From: Croceibacterium salegens
GTDB taxonomy: Bacteria > Pseudomonadota > Alphaproteobacteria > Sphingomonadales > Sphingomonadaceae
Length of the DNA stretch: 64,000 bases
NCBI RefSeq assembly: GCF_009827435.1
Contig: NZ_WTYM01000052.1
Span: 124,001-188,000, forward strand
Reading direction: 5' to 3'
A program made the translations under genes and the position numbers. Below are positions 7,235 to 16,053 of the stretch, piece by piece (the stretch's first letter is position 1; every line of letters begins with the position of its first letter). The notes beneath the pieces were generated by a model. That model saw only the letters and a program-made list of their open reading frames with translations. It ran no database searches and was not told the origin of the DNA.

Positions 7235-9805
7235 CTAGCGGATCAGTTCGGCGAGCGCGGCGAAGGCGCAGTTCGCCGGGGCCTGCGGACGGCTGCGGGG
7301 CTCGGGCTCGCGGTCCTTGCGCGGGCCACGCCAGCTCCAACGCGCCGGGGCGGGCGGACCGAATACGCCTTCCGCAAGACGCGGCGGATTGTTGCGGCGA
7401 AAGCCCGCGTCGCGCATCAGCCGGAGGAAGTTGTCCTCCTTGAGGCCCATCGAAGTGGCAAGCGCCGGGTCGACCGCAAATCCTCGCCGACCGCCTGCGG
7501 CGCGTTGCTCGTGCGCGGCGCGGAACAGCTTCTCGGCCATGTCCACGCGGATCGCCTGTCCACCAGCGCGACGGTAACCGGCCGGAACCGCCTTGCCGGC
7601 CGCGATGACCGCCGCCATTCCCGGGTTGACCGGCCGCCGATCGAGCCCGAGCTCATGCAGCAGTGTGCGCGCCGCCGGTTTGAGCAGGGCCGGCGCAAAG
7701 ACATCGAGCGAACCGATGGTGACGCCGAGACGCCTGAGCAGCGGCCGCTTGTCCTTCGGCACCACCGCCAAGCCGGCCCGCTCGCGCGGCAAAGTCGCGC
7801 CGTGATCGGCCAGCGTCAGCAGCAGCGCGCGAACCTCACTGCCGGTCGCCTCGTCCTGCGCCGCGTCCTCGATGTCCGCTAGCGGCGCTAGGGGCGCGAG
7901 CTGGCCGGACAGCCACAAGCCGAGCGCCTCCGACAGCCGGTTGCGCTGCGCCGGGTCGAGCGAACGAAGCTCTTTCGCCAGCTCCAGGCGCGGCCGGGCG
8001 CGCGAGGCGTCGCGTTCGATCGTCGCCACCGCTTGATCCCCGCGCCATACTTGGCCGCGGGCGATACGCAGTTCGCCGAGTTCGCTGGCGATCAACTGCT
8101 TCGCCCGCTCGGCGAGCAGTTGCGGCATGTGCCGCTCGGCGGCCGCGAGCAACAGGCGGCGTTCTTCGCTGGTCGCGTCACCATCGACCACGAAGCGAAA
8201 GCCTTCGAGGTGGCCGATGACATGGCCTTCGACCACGACCCGACCGTCGTCCTCAAGCGTCACGCGCAGCAATCCGGCATCCTTTCCCATCGTCTTCATC
8301 AATACGGCCGTGCGGCGATTGACGAAACGCTCGGTCAGGCGCTGGTGCAGGGCGTCGGACAGCCGCGCCTCGGCACCGCGCGCCCGCGCCGCCATCTCAT
8401 CACGCGAGCGGACCCAATCGGGCCGCTGGCAGATGTAGGCCCACGAACGAATCGCCGCGATACGGCCTTGCAGCGTATCGATATCGCCTTCGGTCTTGTC
8501 GAGGTCGGCGATGCGGCCCGCGACATAATCCTCGCCGAGATGGCCCAGGCGCAGGTCCTGCCAAAGCCGCGCGACAAAGCGGGCGTGCATGTCGGTGCCC
8601 TGCTGGCGGAAGTCGGGAAGCTGGCAGAGCTGCCAGAAGCGACGCACCGCGGCTGAAGAGCCGAGGCCATGCACCACTCCATCGTCCTCGGCGAGGCGCT
8701 TCAGCACGGCGAGGTCGATCGCTTCGGGCGCGGCAGCGAGTTGCGGCTCGTCGGGCCGCGCCTCGAGATCGGCAATTAGCGTGGCAAGGTCGTCGCAGCG
8801 CGGCTCGGCCTCGCGCCAGTAGAGGTGGGTCAACGGCGCGAAGCGATGTTCCTCGATGGCGAAGATTTCGTCGGCGTCGAATTCGGCTCCGCCGAAGGCC
8901 TTGCTGCCCGAGAGCGTGCCGAACGTGCCGTCCTTCTGGTGACGCCCGGCGCGTCCGGCGATCTGCGCCATCTCTGCGGGGGTCAGCCGCCGCTGGCGCC
9001 GCCCGTCGAATTTCGAGAGCGAAGCGAAGGCGACATGGGTTACGTCGAGATTGAGGCCCATGCCGATCGCATCGGTGGCAACGATGTAGTCGACCTCGCC
9101 CGACTGGAACAATTCGACCTGTCTGTTGCGCGTCTCGGGGCTGAGCGCACCCATCACTACTGCCGCGCCGCCGCGAAAGCGGCGCAGCATTTCGGCCATG
9201 GCGTAGACCTGCTCGGCCGAGAACGCGACGACCGCAGAGCGCGGCGACAAGCGCGACAGCTTGGCCTGCCCGGCGTGCTTGAGCGTCGAGAAACGCGGCC
9301 GGTCCTCGATCGAGGCGCGCGGTAGCAGGGCGCGGACCATCGGTTCGAGGGTCGCCGAGCCGAGCAGCATCGTTTCCTCGCGGCCACGCGCGTTGAGCAA
9401 CCGGTCGGTGAAGATGTGCCCCCGTTCGGGATCCGCGGCGAGTTGCGCCTCGTCGAGGGCGACGAAAGCGAGATCCCCGCCGTCGCGCGGCATGGCCTCG
9501 GCGGTGCACAGGAAATAGCGCGCTTCGGGGGGCTCGATCCGCTCTTCGCCGGTAATCAGCGCGACGGCCTGTTCCCCTTTGATCGCCCGGACCTTGTCGT
9601 AGACCTCGCGCGCCAGCAGGCGCAGCGGGAATCCGATCGCCCCGCTCGAATGCCCGCAGAGGCGCTCTATCGCCAGGTGGGTCTTGCCGGTGTTGGTCGG
9701 GCCGAGCACGGCACGGACCTGGCTGTCGGAGGTCTTGGTGGTCACGTCGCCGCAGAATGTGGCCGCGCGCACCACTCGCCGCAAGCCTTGCACGGCTGCG
9801 CTCAA
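7235..9805 (-). CDS. SUV3-like ATP-dependent RNA helicase (superfamily 2)
   Basis: 856 residues if the TTG at 9805 is used; a GTG about 60 bases in, before the first conserved motif, is a reasonable alternative. Motif I is GPTNTGKTH, motif II is DEAQ, motif III is SATLEP, and motif VI lies in QIAGRAGRHQKDG; a conserved IVATDAIGMGLNLDV comes just before. These match the mitochondrial SUV3 / bacterial SUV3-like RNA helicases rather than the DEAD-box or RhlE types. The C-terminal half (about 400-856) is long and includes segments typical of the alphaproteobacterial version. It probably unwinds structured RNA during decay or ribosome work. It heads an operon with the S4 gene and fdxA. Confidence 0.88.
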   Translation of the reverse strand: MSAAVQGLRRVVRAATFCGDVTTKTSDSQVRAVLGPTNTGKTHLAIERLCGHSSGAIGFPLRLLAREVYDKVRAIKGEQAVALITGEERIEPPEARYFLCTAEAMPRDGGDLAFVALDEAQLAADPERGHIFTDRLLNARGREETMLLGSATLEPMVRALLPRASIEDRPRFSTLKHAGQAKLSRLSPRSAVVAFSAEQVYAMAEMLRRFRGGAAVVMGALSPETRNRQVELFQSGEVDYIVATDAIGMGLNLDVTHVAFASLSKFDGRRQRRLTPAEMAQIAGRAGRHQKDGTFGTLSGSKAFGGAEFDADEIFAIEEHRFAPLTHLYWREAEPRCDDLATLIADLEARPDEPQLAAAPEAIDLAVLKRLAEDDGVVHGLGSSAAVRRFWQLCQLPDFRQQGTDMHARFVARLWQDLRLGHLGEDYVAGRIADLDKTEGDIDTLQGRIAAIRSWAYICQRPDWVRSRDEMAARARGAEARLSDALHQRLTERFVNRRTAVLMKTMGKDAGLLRVTLEDDGRVVVEGHVIGHLEGFRFVVDGDATSEERRLLLAAAERHMPQLLAERAKQLIASELGELRIARGQVWRGDQAVATIERDASRARPRLELAKELRSLDPAQRNRLSEALGLWLSGQLAPLAPLADIEDAAQDEATGSEVRALLLTLADHGATLPRERAGLAVVPKDKRPLLRRLGVTIGSLDVFAPALLKPAARTLLHELGLDRRPVNPGMAAVIAAGKAVPAGYRRAGGQAIRVDMAEKLFRAAHEQRAAGGRRGFAVDPALATSMGLKEDNFLRLMRDAGFRRNNPPRLAEGVFGPPAPARWSWRGPRKDREPEPRSRPQAPANCAFAALAELIR

Positions 9806-9939
9806 CAGTTCGGCGCAGGAACGACTCGGCTCGCCGAAATAAGCGGAATTTTACTTTATTCGGCTAGCTGCTTTCGCCGATAGGAACCCCGGGATCGGGC
9901 CGAACTGGCAAAGCTGGTCAAGGCCGCGCAGGAGGGCGC

Positions 9940-11550
9940 GTGTTGTTCAAGGAACGCGACAGCGACGTTTCGCAGCAGGGTGGTGGCTCGGCCGCCGCCG
10001 CAGCGCTGTCGCATTTCCAGATACTTGGCGCTTCCGATTCAACCCGCATCCTGCGCTTCGTCTCGTTTCCCGAGCGTTACGAACAGTGGCGCCAGCGCGC
10101 CTCGCTGGTCCTAGCAGATATCGACCTTTCCCCGGACCTGGCACGTGACATCGGTTCGCGAAAATGGCTGCGCGGCGCTGCGACGTTGGTCGGGCTCTCG
10201 GCGCTGGCGCTGGCCGGCTGGCCCGACTTCGCTCCGCTCGAAGCCAAGCCTGCGATGGCCGTCGACGATGCGGTTCGCGACGAGTTCCGCAGCCAGATGA
10301 TCATGCCGCTCGCCCTCGGCGGCGACAGCGGTCGCCGGATGGGGGCGACGCGCGAGGTGGTGCCGCTCAAGAGCGCGCCCGAACGCCCGCGTCTCGACCT
10401 CGTGGCGACACTGAGCCGGGGCGACACCTTTGCGCGCATGCTGCAGCGTGCCGGAGTCAGCAGCGCCGAGGCCGACCACATCGCCGGCCTCGTGTCAGGC
10501 GCCATGCCGCTCGGCGACATTGCTCCGGGTACGCAGGTCGACATCACGCTCGGCCGCCGCCCGGCGCCCGGCGCTTCGCGGCCGCTCGACGCGCTGTCGT
10601 TCCGCGCCCGTTTCGACCTCCAGCTCGGCGTTTCGCGCGAATCCGGGCGCCTGGTCCTCGATCCTCACCCGATCAAGGTCGACACCACCCCTCTGCGGAT
10701 TCGCGGCGTGGTCGGCTCGAGCCTCTATCGCTCAGCGCGCAACGCCGGCGCCCCGGCCAAGGCCGTGCAGGAGTACCTGCGCACGCTAGGCAACGAGATG
10801 GACGTATCGAGCGGAATCGCCTCGAACGACGAGTTCGACCTGATCGTCGACTACAAGCGCGCTGCGACCGGCGAGGTCGAGGCCGGCAAGCTGCTCTACG
10901 CCGGGCTGATCCGCGACGGAAAACCGCGCAAACAGTTGATGCGCTGGGGCAACGACGGGCAGTTCTTCGAGGCATCGGGCAACGGCGAGATGCGCTCTGG
11001 CCTGGTCGCGCCGGTCCCGGGGAGCCGTTCCTCAAGCTACGGTATGCGCCGCCACCCGATCCTCGGCTACAGCCGGATGCACAAGGGCATCGACTTCAGA
11101 GCCGGGTATGGCGAGCCGATCCATGCAGTCACCGACGGGACGGTCGAATTCGCGGGTCGTCACGGCGGGCACGGCAACTTCGTCAAGCTGCAGCACGGCG
11201 GCGGGCTGGAAACAGGATATGCGCACATGAGCCGCATTGCGGTGCGCGCGGGCCAGCACGTGCGCCGCGGGCAAGTGATCGGCTATGTCGGCTCGACCGG
11301 GCTCTCGACAGGGCCGCACCTGCATTACGAGATGTATCGCGGCGGCAAGACCATCGATCCCTCGAGCGTTCGTTTCGTCACCCGCGTGCAGCTCAGCGGG
11401 GGTCAGTTGGCGGCCTTTAGGGGCGAGCTCGCCAAGCTGCAGCAGATCGCGCCTGGGGCCGCGCTGGCGACCATGACGCCCGACCCCGCGCTGTCCGACG
11501 AGCCGGTGCGCGAGATCGACCGTATCGAGCGCAAGCAGAAGGTCGGCTGA
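9940..11550 (+). CDS. M23-family metallopeptidase with LytM domain, membrane-anchored
   Basis: 536 residues, GTG start preceded by GGAGGG. About 75 cytoplasmic-like residues come before one hydrophobic helix (GAATLVGLSALALAGW). A central region has LSRGDTFARMLQRAGVSSAEA, an OapA/LysM-like segment seen in this subfamily. The peptidase domain covers about 355-480, with the zinc-ligand motifs HKGIDF and GPHLHYEMY and HMS between them, all intact. It should cut peptidoglycan cross-links in the periplasm, as in YebA/MepM-like enzymes. It is divergent from the helicase gene, with a roughly 130-base region between. An active endopeptidase is likely; its regulator is unknown. Confidence 0.9.
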   Translation: MLFKERDSDVSQQGGGSAAAAALSHFQILGASDSTRILRFVSFPERYEQWRQRASLVLADIDLSPDLARDIGSRKWLRGAATLVGLSALALAGWPDFAPLEAKPAMAVDDAVRDEFRSQMIMPLALGGDSGRRMGATREVVPLKSAPERPRLDLVATLSRGDTFARMLQRAGVSSAEADHIAGLVSGAMPLGDIAPGTQVDITLGRRPAPGASRPLDALSFRARFDLQLGVSRESGRLVLDPHPIKVDTTPLRIRGVVGSSLYRSARNAGAPAKAVQEYLRTLGNEMDVSSGIASNDEFDLIVDYKRAATGEVEAGKLLYAGLIRDGKPRKQLMRWGNDGQFFEASGNGEMRSGLVAPVPGSRSSSYGMRRHPILGYSRMHKGIDFRAGYGEPIHAVTDGTVEFAGRHGGHGNFVKLQHGGGLETGYAHMSRIAVRAGQHVRRGQVIGYVGSTGLSTGPHLHYEMYRGGKTIDPSSVRFVTRVQLSGGQLAAFRGELAKLQQIAPGAALATMTPDPALSDEPVREIDRIERKQKVG

Positions 11551-11599
11551 CCTCCGCGGCGATTGCGGTCGGTGGCGAATTGCGGCAAGTCCCCCGCCG

Positions 11600-12595
11600 A
11601 TGACCGGTTCCTACCCCTCGACGCGGCTGCGCCGCACTCGCGCCTCGGCCTGGAGCCGGGCGTTGCACCGCGAGACGGTGCTGACGCCTGCCGACCTCAT
11701 CTGGCCGCTGTTCGTCACCGAGGGCAAGGGCGTGGAGGAGCCGATCGGCTCGCTGCCCGGCGTCTCGCGCTGGTCGCTCGACGGGATCGCAAAACGTGCG
11801 AAAGAAGCGCTTGATCTAGGCATGCCGTGCGTTGCACTGTTTCCGAACACCCAGCCCGAACGTCGTTCCGACAACGGCAAGGAAGCTCTGAACCCCGACA
11901 ACCTGATGTGCCGCGCGATAGGGGCGATCAAGGATGCCTGCGGCGAGGATATCGGCGTGCTGACCGACGTCGCGCTCGATCCCTACACCAGCCACGGGCA
12001 GGACGGGCTGCTCGACGATGCCGGCTACGTGGTCAACGACCACACGGTCGCGGTGCTGGTCGACCAGGCGCTCAACCAGGCCGAGGCCGGGGCCGATATC
12101 GTCGCGCCGTCGGACATGATGGACGGGCGCATCAAGGCGATCCGCATGGCGCTCGAGATGAGCGACTATCCCAACGTCCAGATCATGAGTTACGCCGCCA
12201 AGTACGCCAGCGCCTTTTACGGTCCGTTCCGCGACGCAGTCGGCTCGGGCGGGCTGCTCAAGGGCGACAAGAAGAGCTACCAGATGGATCCGGCCAACGG
12301 CGAGGAGGCGCTGCGCGAGGTCGAGTTCGACCTTGCCGAGGGCGCCGACAGCGTGATGGTCAAGCCGGGCCTGCCCTATCTCGACATCGTGCGGCGGGTG
12401 AAAGAGCGCTTCGAGGTTCCGGTCTTCGCCTACCAGGTGAGCGGCGAGTACGCGATGATCGAGGCTGCGGCCGCGGCGGGTGCTGGCGATCGCGACGAGC
12501 TGGTGCTCGAAACGCTGATGGCCTTCAAGCGCGCCGGCTGCTCGGGCGTGCTGACCTACCACGCGCCGCTGGCGGCACGACTTCTCGGTGGCTGA
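11600..12595 (+). CDS. hemB: Porphobilinogen synthase (delta-aminolevulinic acid dehydratase)
   Basis: 331 residues, the usual length. It condenses two 5-aminolevulinate molecules into porphobilinogen in haem and tetrapyrrole synthesis. SYAAKYASAFYGPFRDA (Lys near 200) and MVKPGLPYLDI (Lys near 254) carry the two active-site lysines. NDHTVAVLVDQAL and APSDMMDGRI are further signatures. The metal-binding region reads TDVALDPYTSHGQDG, with Asp and Thr where zinc enzymes carry cysteines, the version expected of magnesium-dependent HemB. The following GNAT gene starts inside its last codons (8-base overlap), so the two are probably co-translated. Confidence 0.97.
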   Translation: MTGSYPSTRLRRTRASAWSRALHRETVLTPADLIWPLFVTEGKGVEEPIGSLPGVSRWSLDGIAKRAKEALDLGMPCVALFPNTQPERRSDNGKEALNPDNLMCRAIGAIKDACGEDIGVLTDVALDPYTSHGQDGLLDDAGYVVNDHTVAVLVDQALNQAEAGADIVAPSDMMDGRIKAIRMALEMSDYPNVQIMSYAAKYASAFYGPFRDAVGSGGLLKGDKKSYQMDPANGEEALREVEFDLAEGADSVMVKPGLPYLDIVRRVKERFEVPVFAYQVSGEYAMIEAAAAAGAGDRDELVLETLMAFKRAGCSGVLTYHAPLAARLLGG

Positions 12596-13154
12596 AACCG
12601 TCGTTGAAACCGAACGGCTGATCCTGCGGCGCTGGCGGGACAGCGATCTCGGCGAGTGGCTGCAACACCTCAATACGCCTGAAGTGCGCGCACACCTTGG
12701 CGGGATCGATACGCCCGAAAAGGTCGCCGAGAAATTCGCCCGGCTGAAGGCGAGATGGGACGAGAAGGGATTTTCGTTCCTCGCGGTCGAACGGCGCGAG
12801 AACGGGAAATTCCTCGGCGCCTGCGGGCTCGGCCAGATCGAGACCGAATGTGCACCCGACGAGCTCCGGGGTTCGGTCGAAATCGGCTGGCAGTTCCGCG
12901 CCGATAGCTGGGGGCAGGGCTACGCCTCCGAAGCCGCTCAGGCGATGCTGCGACTGGGGTTCGAGCGCTTCGGCCTGCCGGTGATCTACAGCCAGACCTC
13001 GGAAAACAACCGCGGTTCGTGGGGGTTGATGGAGCGGCTCGGCATGGAGCGGCTGGCCCACCTCGACTACGAAGACCCGGCCTACCCGGCGGCAGAAAAC
13101 CCGACCAAGGTCTACGGCCTCCAGCGCGCGGCATGGCAGGCGGTCAATGCCTGA
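12588..13154 (+). CDS. GNAT N-acetyltransferase (RimJ/RimL-like), first of two
   Basis: 188 residues, GTG start overlapping the end of hemB. TERLILRRWRDSDL at the N-terminus, WGQGYASEAAQAMLR (acetyl-CoA binding, motif A, residues 105-120) and ENNRGSWGLMERLGM are classic of the Acetyltransf_3/RimJ-RimL group. These enzymes acetylate protein N-termini or small amines; the substrate here is unknown. It overlaps the next GNAT gene by eight bases, and the two are clearly homologous, a tandem duplication. Family call firm, substrate open. Confidence 0.9.
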   Translation: MAETVVETERLILRRWRDSDLGEWLQHLNTPEVRAHLGGIDTPEKVAEKFARLKARWDEKGFSFLAVERRENGKFLGACGLGQIETECAPDELRGSVEIGWQFRADSWGQGYASEAAQAMLRLGFERFGLPVIYSQTSENNRGSWGLMERLGMERLAHLDYEDPAYPAAENPTKVYGLQRAAWQAVNA

Positions 13155-13704
13155 CTTCCGCCTCGAAACCGACCGCCTGGTCCTGCGCGACTGGCGCGAC
13201 GAGGATTTCGAGCCCTTTTTCCGCCACACCAACACGCCCGCGGTGATGGAACACATCGCGCCGCTGCTCGACGACGAGAGGAAGGCGCACTTCCGCCGCA
13301 AGGTGATCGAGCGCGCGGCGCTATACGGTCACACCCTGTGGGTCATGGAGCGCAAGGCCGACGGCGCGATCCTCGGTTTTTGCGGCATCAAGCGCTGCGA
13401 CGTAGCGGGCAGCCCGATCGGCGATTTCGAGATCGGCTGGCGCCTGCGCGAGGATTGCTGGGGACAGGGCTATGCCCGCGAGGCCGCGATCGCCACCCGC
13501 GATGCCGCGTTCGAGCTGTTCGGCGCCCCGCACGTCGTCGCGCTGACCGTCGAGCGAAACCACCGCAGCTGGGGGCTGATGAAACGGCTCGGCATGAAGC
13601 GGCGCGAGGACCTCGACTTCATCGACCCGACCTACGCGCTCGATGGCGGACGGATCATTCTCTATTCGCTCGACCAGGCCGAATGGGAAAGGATCGCCGC
13701 ATGA
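13147..13704 (+). CDS. GNAT N-acetyltransferase (RimJ/RimL-like), second of two
   Basis: 185 residues. It repeats the scheme of its upstream neighbour: TDRLVLRDWRDEDFEPF, IGDFEIGWRLREDCWGQGYAREAAIATRD and NHRSWGLMKRLGMKRREDLDF. The ends and spacing of the motifs are nearly identical, but the surface-loop residues differ, so substrate specificity may have split after duplication. Its TGA overlaps the ATG of the gamma-carbonic-anhydrase-like gene, putting it in a close-packed run from hemB through to the DUF167 gene. Confidence 0.9.
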   Translation: MPDFRLETDRLVLRDWRDEDFEPFFRHTNTPAVMEHIAPLLDDERKAHFRRKVIERAALYGHTLWVMERKADGAILGFCGIKRCDVAGSPIGDFEIGWRLREDCWGQGYAREAAIATRDAAFELFGAPHVVALTVERNHRSWGLMKRLGMKRREDLDFIDPTYALDGGRIILYSLDQAEWERIAA

Positions 13705-14276
13705 CCCCCGCCGAGCGCTTCCCCTGGGCGACAATCCTGCCGTTCGAGGGCGTATGGCCCGAGATTCACGAGACCGCCTTCGTTGCGCCCGGCGCGCGGA
13801 TCATCGGCGATGTCACGCTCGGGCCGCAGGCCAGCGTCTGGTACAACTGCGTCCTGCGCGGTGACATCCACCGCATCGAAGTCGGCGCGCGTTCCAACGT
13901 GCAAGACGGCGGCGTCTTCCATGTCGAGGGCCCGCGCCCCGATACCGACGGCTGCCCGACGATCATTGGCGAGGACTGCGTGATCGGCCACATGGCGGTG
14001 GTCCACGGCTGCACGGTCGAGGATCGCGGATTCGTCGGCATGGGCGCGGTGGCGATGGACGATAGCCGCATCGGCGAAGGCGCGATGCTCGCCGCCGGCG
14101 CGCTGCTCGGCCCGGGCAGGCACATCCCGCCGCGCGAAATCTGGGTCGGCCGCCCGGCCAAGTTCCTCAAGACGCAGAGCGAGGCACAGGTCGAGAAGAT
14201 CCGCTTCCAGACCGAGCGCTACTGCCGCCTCGCCGAAAAGCATCTCGCCGAACTGCGTGGCGCGTCCAAAGGCTGA
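13701..14276 (+). CDS. Gamma-carbonic-anhydrase-like hexapeptide-repeat protein
   Basis: 191 residues from the ATG that overlaps the previous stop. The left-handed beta-helix has hexapeptide repeats (IIGDVTLGPQASVWYNCVLR, then IGEDCVIGHMAVVHGCTV). HVEG near residue 75 and the GHMAVVHG pair supply His ligands as in the YrdA/PaaY/CaiE gamma-CA group. Activity as a carbonic anhydrase is uncertain for this group; many members are metal-binding thioesterase or scaffold proteins. The C-terminal helix (KTQSEAQVEKIRFQTERYCR) is usual. It overlaps the following DUF167 gene by 20 bases. Confidence 0.9.
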   Translation: MTPAERFPWATILPFEGVWPEIHETAFVAPGARIIGDVTLGPQASVWYNCVLRGDIHRIEVGARSNVQDGGVFHVEGPRPDTDGCPTIIGEDCVIGHMAVVHGCTVEDRGFVGMGAVAMDDSRIGEGAMLAAGALLGPGRHIPPREIWVGRPAKFLKTQSEAQVEKIRFQTERYCRLAEKHLAELRGASKG

Positions 14277-14541
14277 CCTTCCCCCCGCGGAGGCGATCCG
14301 CGCGCTGGCTGATGGCGAGGGCCGGCTGGCCTTGCGCGTCACCCCGGGGGCGCGTTCCGAAAGCATCGAGATCGGCGAGGGAGTCCTGCTGGTGAAGGTC
14401 CGCGCCAAGCCCAAGGACGGCGAGGCGAACGAAGCCGTCCTCGCACTCCTCGCCTCAGCGCTTGGAGTAGCGACGTCACGCCTCCACATGTTGCGCGGCG
14501 CAACCGGGCGGGACAAGCTGGTGCAGTTGCCGCGCGACTAG
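14257..14541 (+). CDS. DUF167 (YggU-family) protein
   Basis: 94 residues from GTG, starting inside the end of the preceding gene. The LALRVTPGARSESI segment and KVRAKPKDGEANEAV are the signature of the DUF167/YggU family, whose structure is known but whose function is not. The C-terminal GRDKLVQL is also family-typical. It is the last gene of the close-packed hemB run, and chrA converges on it from the other side. Confidence 0.88.
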   Translation: MARPKADLPPAEAIRALADGEGRLALRVTPGARSESIEIGEGVLLVKVRAKPKDGEANEAVLALLASALGVATSRLHMLRGATGRDKLVQLPRD

Positions 14542-14566
14542 CTCGTGCGGCGAAGCCCTTGCCCCG

Positions 14567-15880
14567 TCACACGAGGCCCAACGCCAGTCCCAGTGCTGCG
14601 GTGACGGCCAGTGTCGTGGTGATCCCGCGCTTGAGCGGAAAGATCAACAGCACGGCCACGACGGCGATCGATGCGGCGCGCCAATCGAACGTTGACCAGT
14701 CGGGCCACTGCAATTGCATTGGGCCCAACGCGACCACCGAAACTTGCGCGAACAGCACATGGAGCGCGAACCAGACCGCGAGGTTGGCGACGACGCCCAC
14801 GACTGCGGCGGTCACGGCAGCGAGTCCGCCCTTGAGGGCGGGCGCCCGTTGCAGGCGGCTCATCCACGGGGCGAGAGTCAGGACCCACAGGAAGCACGGG
14901 GCAAAGGTCACCCAGGTGGTGAGGACGGCGCCCAGCACGCCGGCCACCATTGGGCTGAACGGTGCGGGATCGCGAAAGGCCGCGAGGTAGCCGACGAACT
15001 GGGTGACCATGATCAACGGACCCGGAGTGGTCTCCGCAAGTCCCAGACCGTCGGCCATCTCGCCCGGGCCGAGCCAGCCGAAGCCGGTCACGGCCTGCTG
15101 CGCCATATAGGCCAGCACCGCGTAGGCGCCGCCGAATGTGACCACGGCGAGTTTCGAGAAGAACAGGCCTATGCGCCACAGCACGTGGTCGGGTCCGAGC
15201 ATCAGGAATACGGCCGCCAGGGGAAGCACCCAGACGATCGTCCAGACTGCAAAGGTCTTGAACGAGGCGAGCCACGGTTTGCGCTCGGAAATCGGGTGCG
15301 ACACCGCCTGTTTGAGCGCAAGCCAGTCCGGTCGCCGGCTTCCGGCCAGCGCGCCCACGGCAAGCGCCGCTAGCACGACAAGCGGGAAGGGCGCGTTGAA
15401 GAGGAACAGGGCCGCGAAGGCAATCAGCGCCAGCGCACGCTGGAAGTCCGTCTTGAGCGCCCGGCCGGCAATGCGCAGCAGGGCCTGCGCGATGATAGCG
15501 AGCACCGCCGCCTTGATCCCGAGAAACAGGGCCGCGAACCAGTCAAGCCGGGCGGCAAATCCGTAGAGGATCGACAGAGCGAGCATGACCAGCGCTCCGG
15601 GCAGCACGAAGAGCAGGCCGCAGGCGAGGCCGCCCCTCCACCCGTGAAGCTTCCAGCCAATCCAGGTCGCGAGTTGCTGCGCCTCCGGTCCCGGCAGGAG
15701 ATGACAGAAATTCAGGGCCTGGAGGAAATCGTCCTCGGCAACCCAGCGCCGTTCGTCGACCAGCTCCCGATGCATCAGCGCGACCTGCCCGGCCGGACCG
15801 CCGAAGCTCAGGAAGCCGATGCGGGTCGAGACGCGCAGGAGATCGCCGAAGCTCGGCGTCTGGATTTCAGGATCGGTCAT
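14567..15880 (-). CDS. chrA: Chromate transporter ChrA, long two-domain form
   Basis: 437 residues with about ten to twelve hydrophobic segments. Each half carries the CHR signature: FLSFGGPAGQVALMHRELV near 23-42 and FFSKLAVVTFGGAYAVLAYM near 240. PGPEAQQLATWIGW and the equivalent ETTPGPLIMVTQFVGY mark the pore of the two halves. ChrA is an inner-membrane chromate/sulfate efflux antiporter. No chrB or sulfur gene adjoins it, so resistance is possible but not shown. Downstream, 173 bases separate its start from the DNA ligase stop; nothing is recognisable there. Confidence 0.92.
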   Translation of the reverse strand: MTDPEIQTPSFGDLLRVSTRIGFLSFGGPAGQVALMHRELVDERRWVAEDDFLQALNFCHLLPGPEAQQLATWIGWKLHGWRGGLACGLLFVLPGALVMLALSILYGFAARLDWFAALFLGIKAAVLAIIAQALLRIAGRALKTDFQRALALIAFAALFLFNAPFPLVVLAALAVGALAGSRRPDWLALKQAVSHPISERKPWLASFKTFAVWTIVWVLPLAAVFLMLGPDHVLWRIGLFFSKLAVVTFGGAYAVLAYMAQQAVTGFGWLGPGEMADGLGLAETTPGPLIMVTQFVGYLAAFRDPAPFSPMVAGVLGAVLTTWVTFAPCFLWVLTLAPWMSRLQRAPALKGGLAAVTAAVVGVVANLAVWFALHVLFAQVSVVALGPMQLQWPDWSTFDWRAASIAVVAVLLIFPLKRGITTTLAVTAALGLALGLV

Positions 15881-16053
15881 TGCGTGCGAACCTCCAGACC
15901 TGCGGCGACGGCAGGCAGCGAAGGCAACGCTTGGGCGCGAAAGGCCTGACCGGGAGGTTGCTTTGCCCCGTAAGCGACCATCTATTCTGGCACGTTACGG
16001 GGGGCAAGGGGAACTCGGGCGAAGCGAAATGTCCTGGCCAGTTCGAATTTCGA

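Noticed and set aside
16000-16053. A possible regulatory gene for chrA between chrA and the ligase
   Set aside because: The 173-base spacer has no conserved coding frame and no recognised operator.
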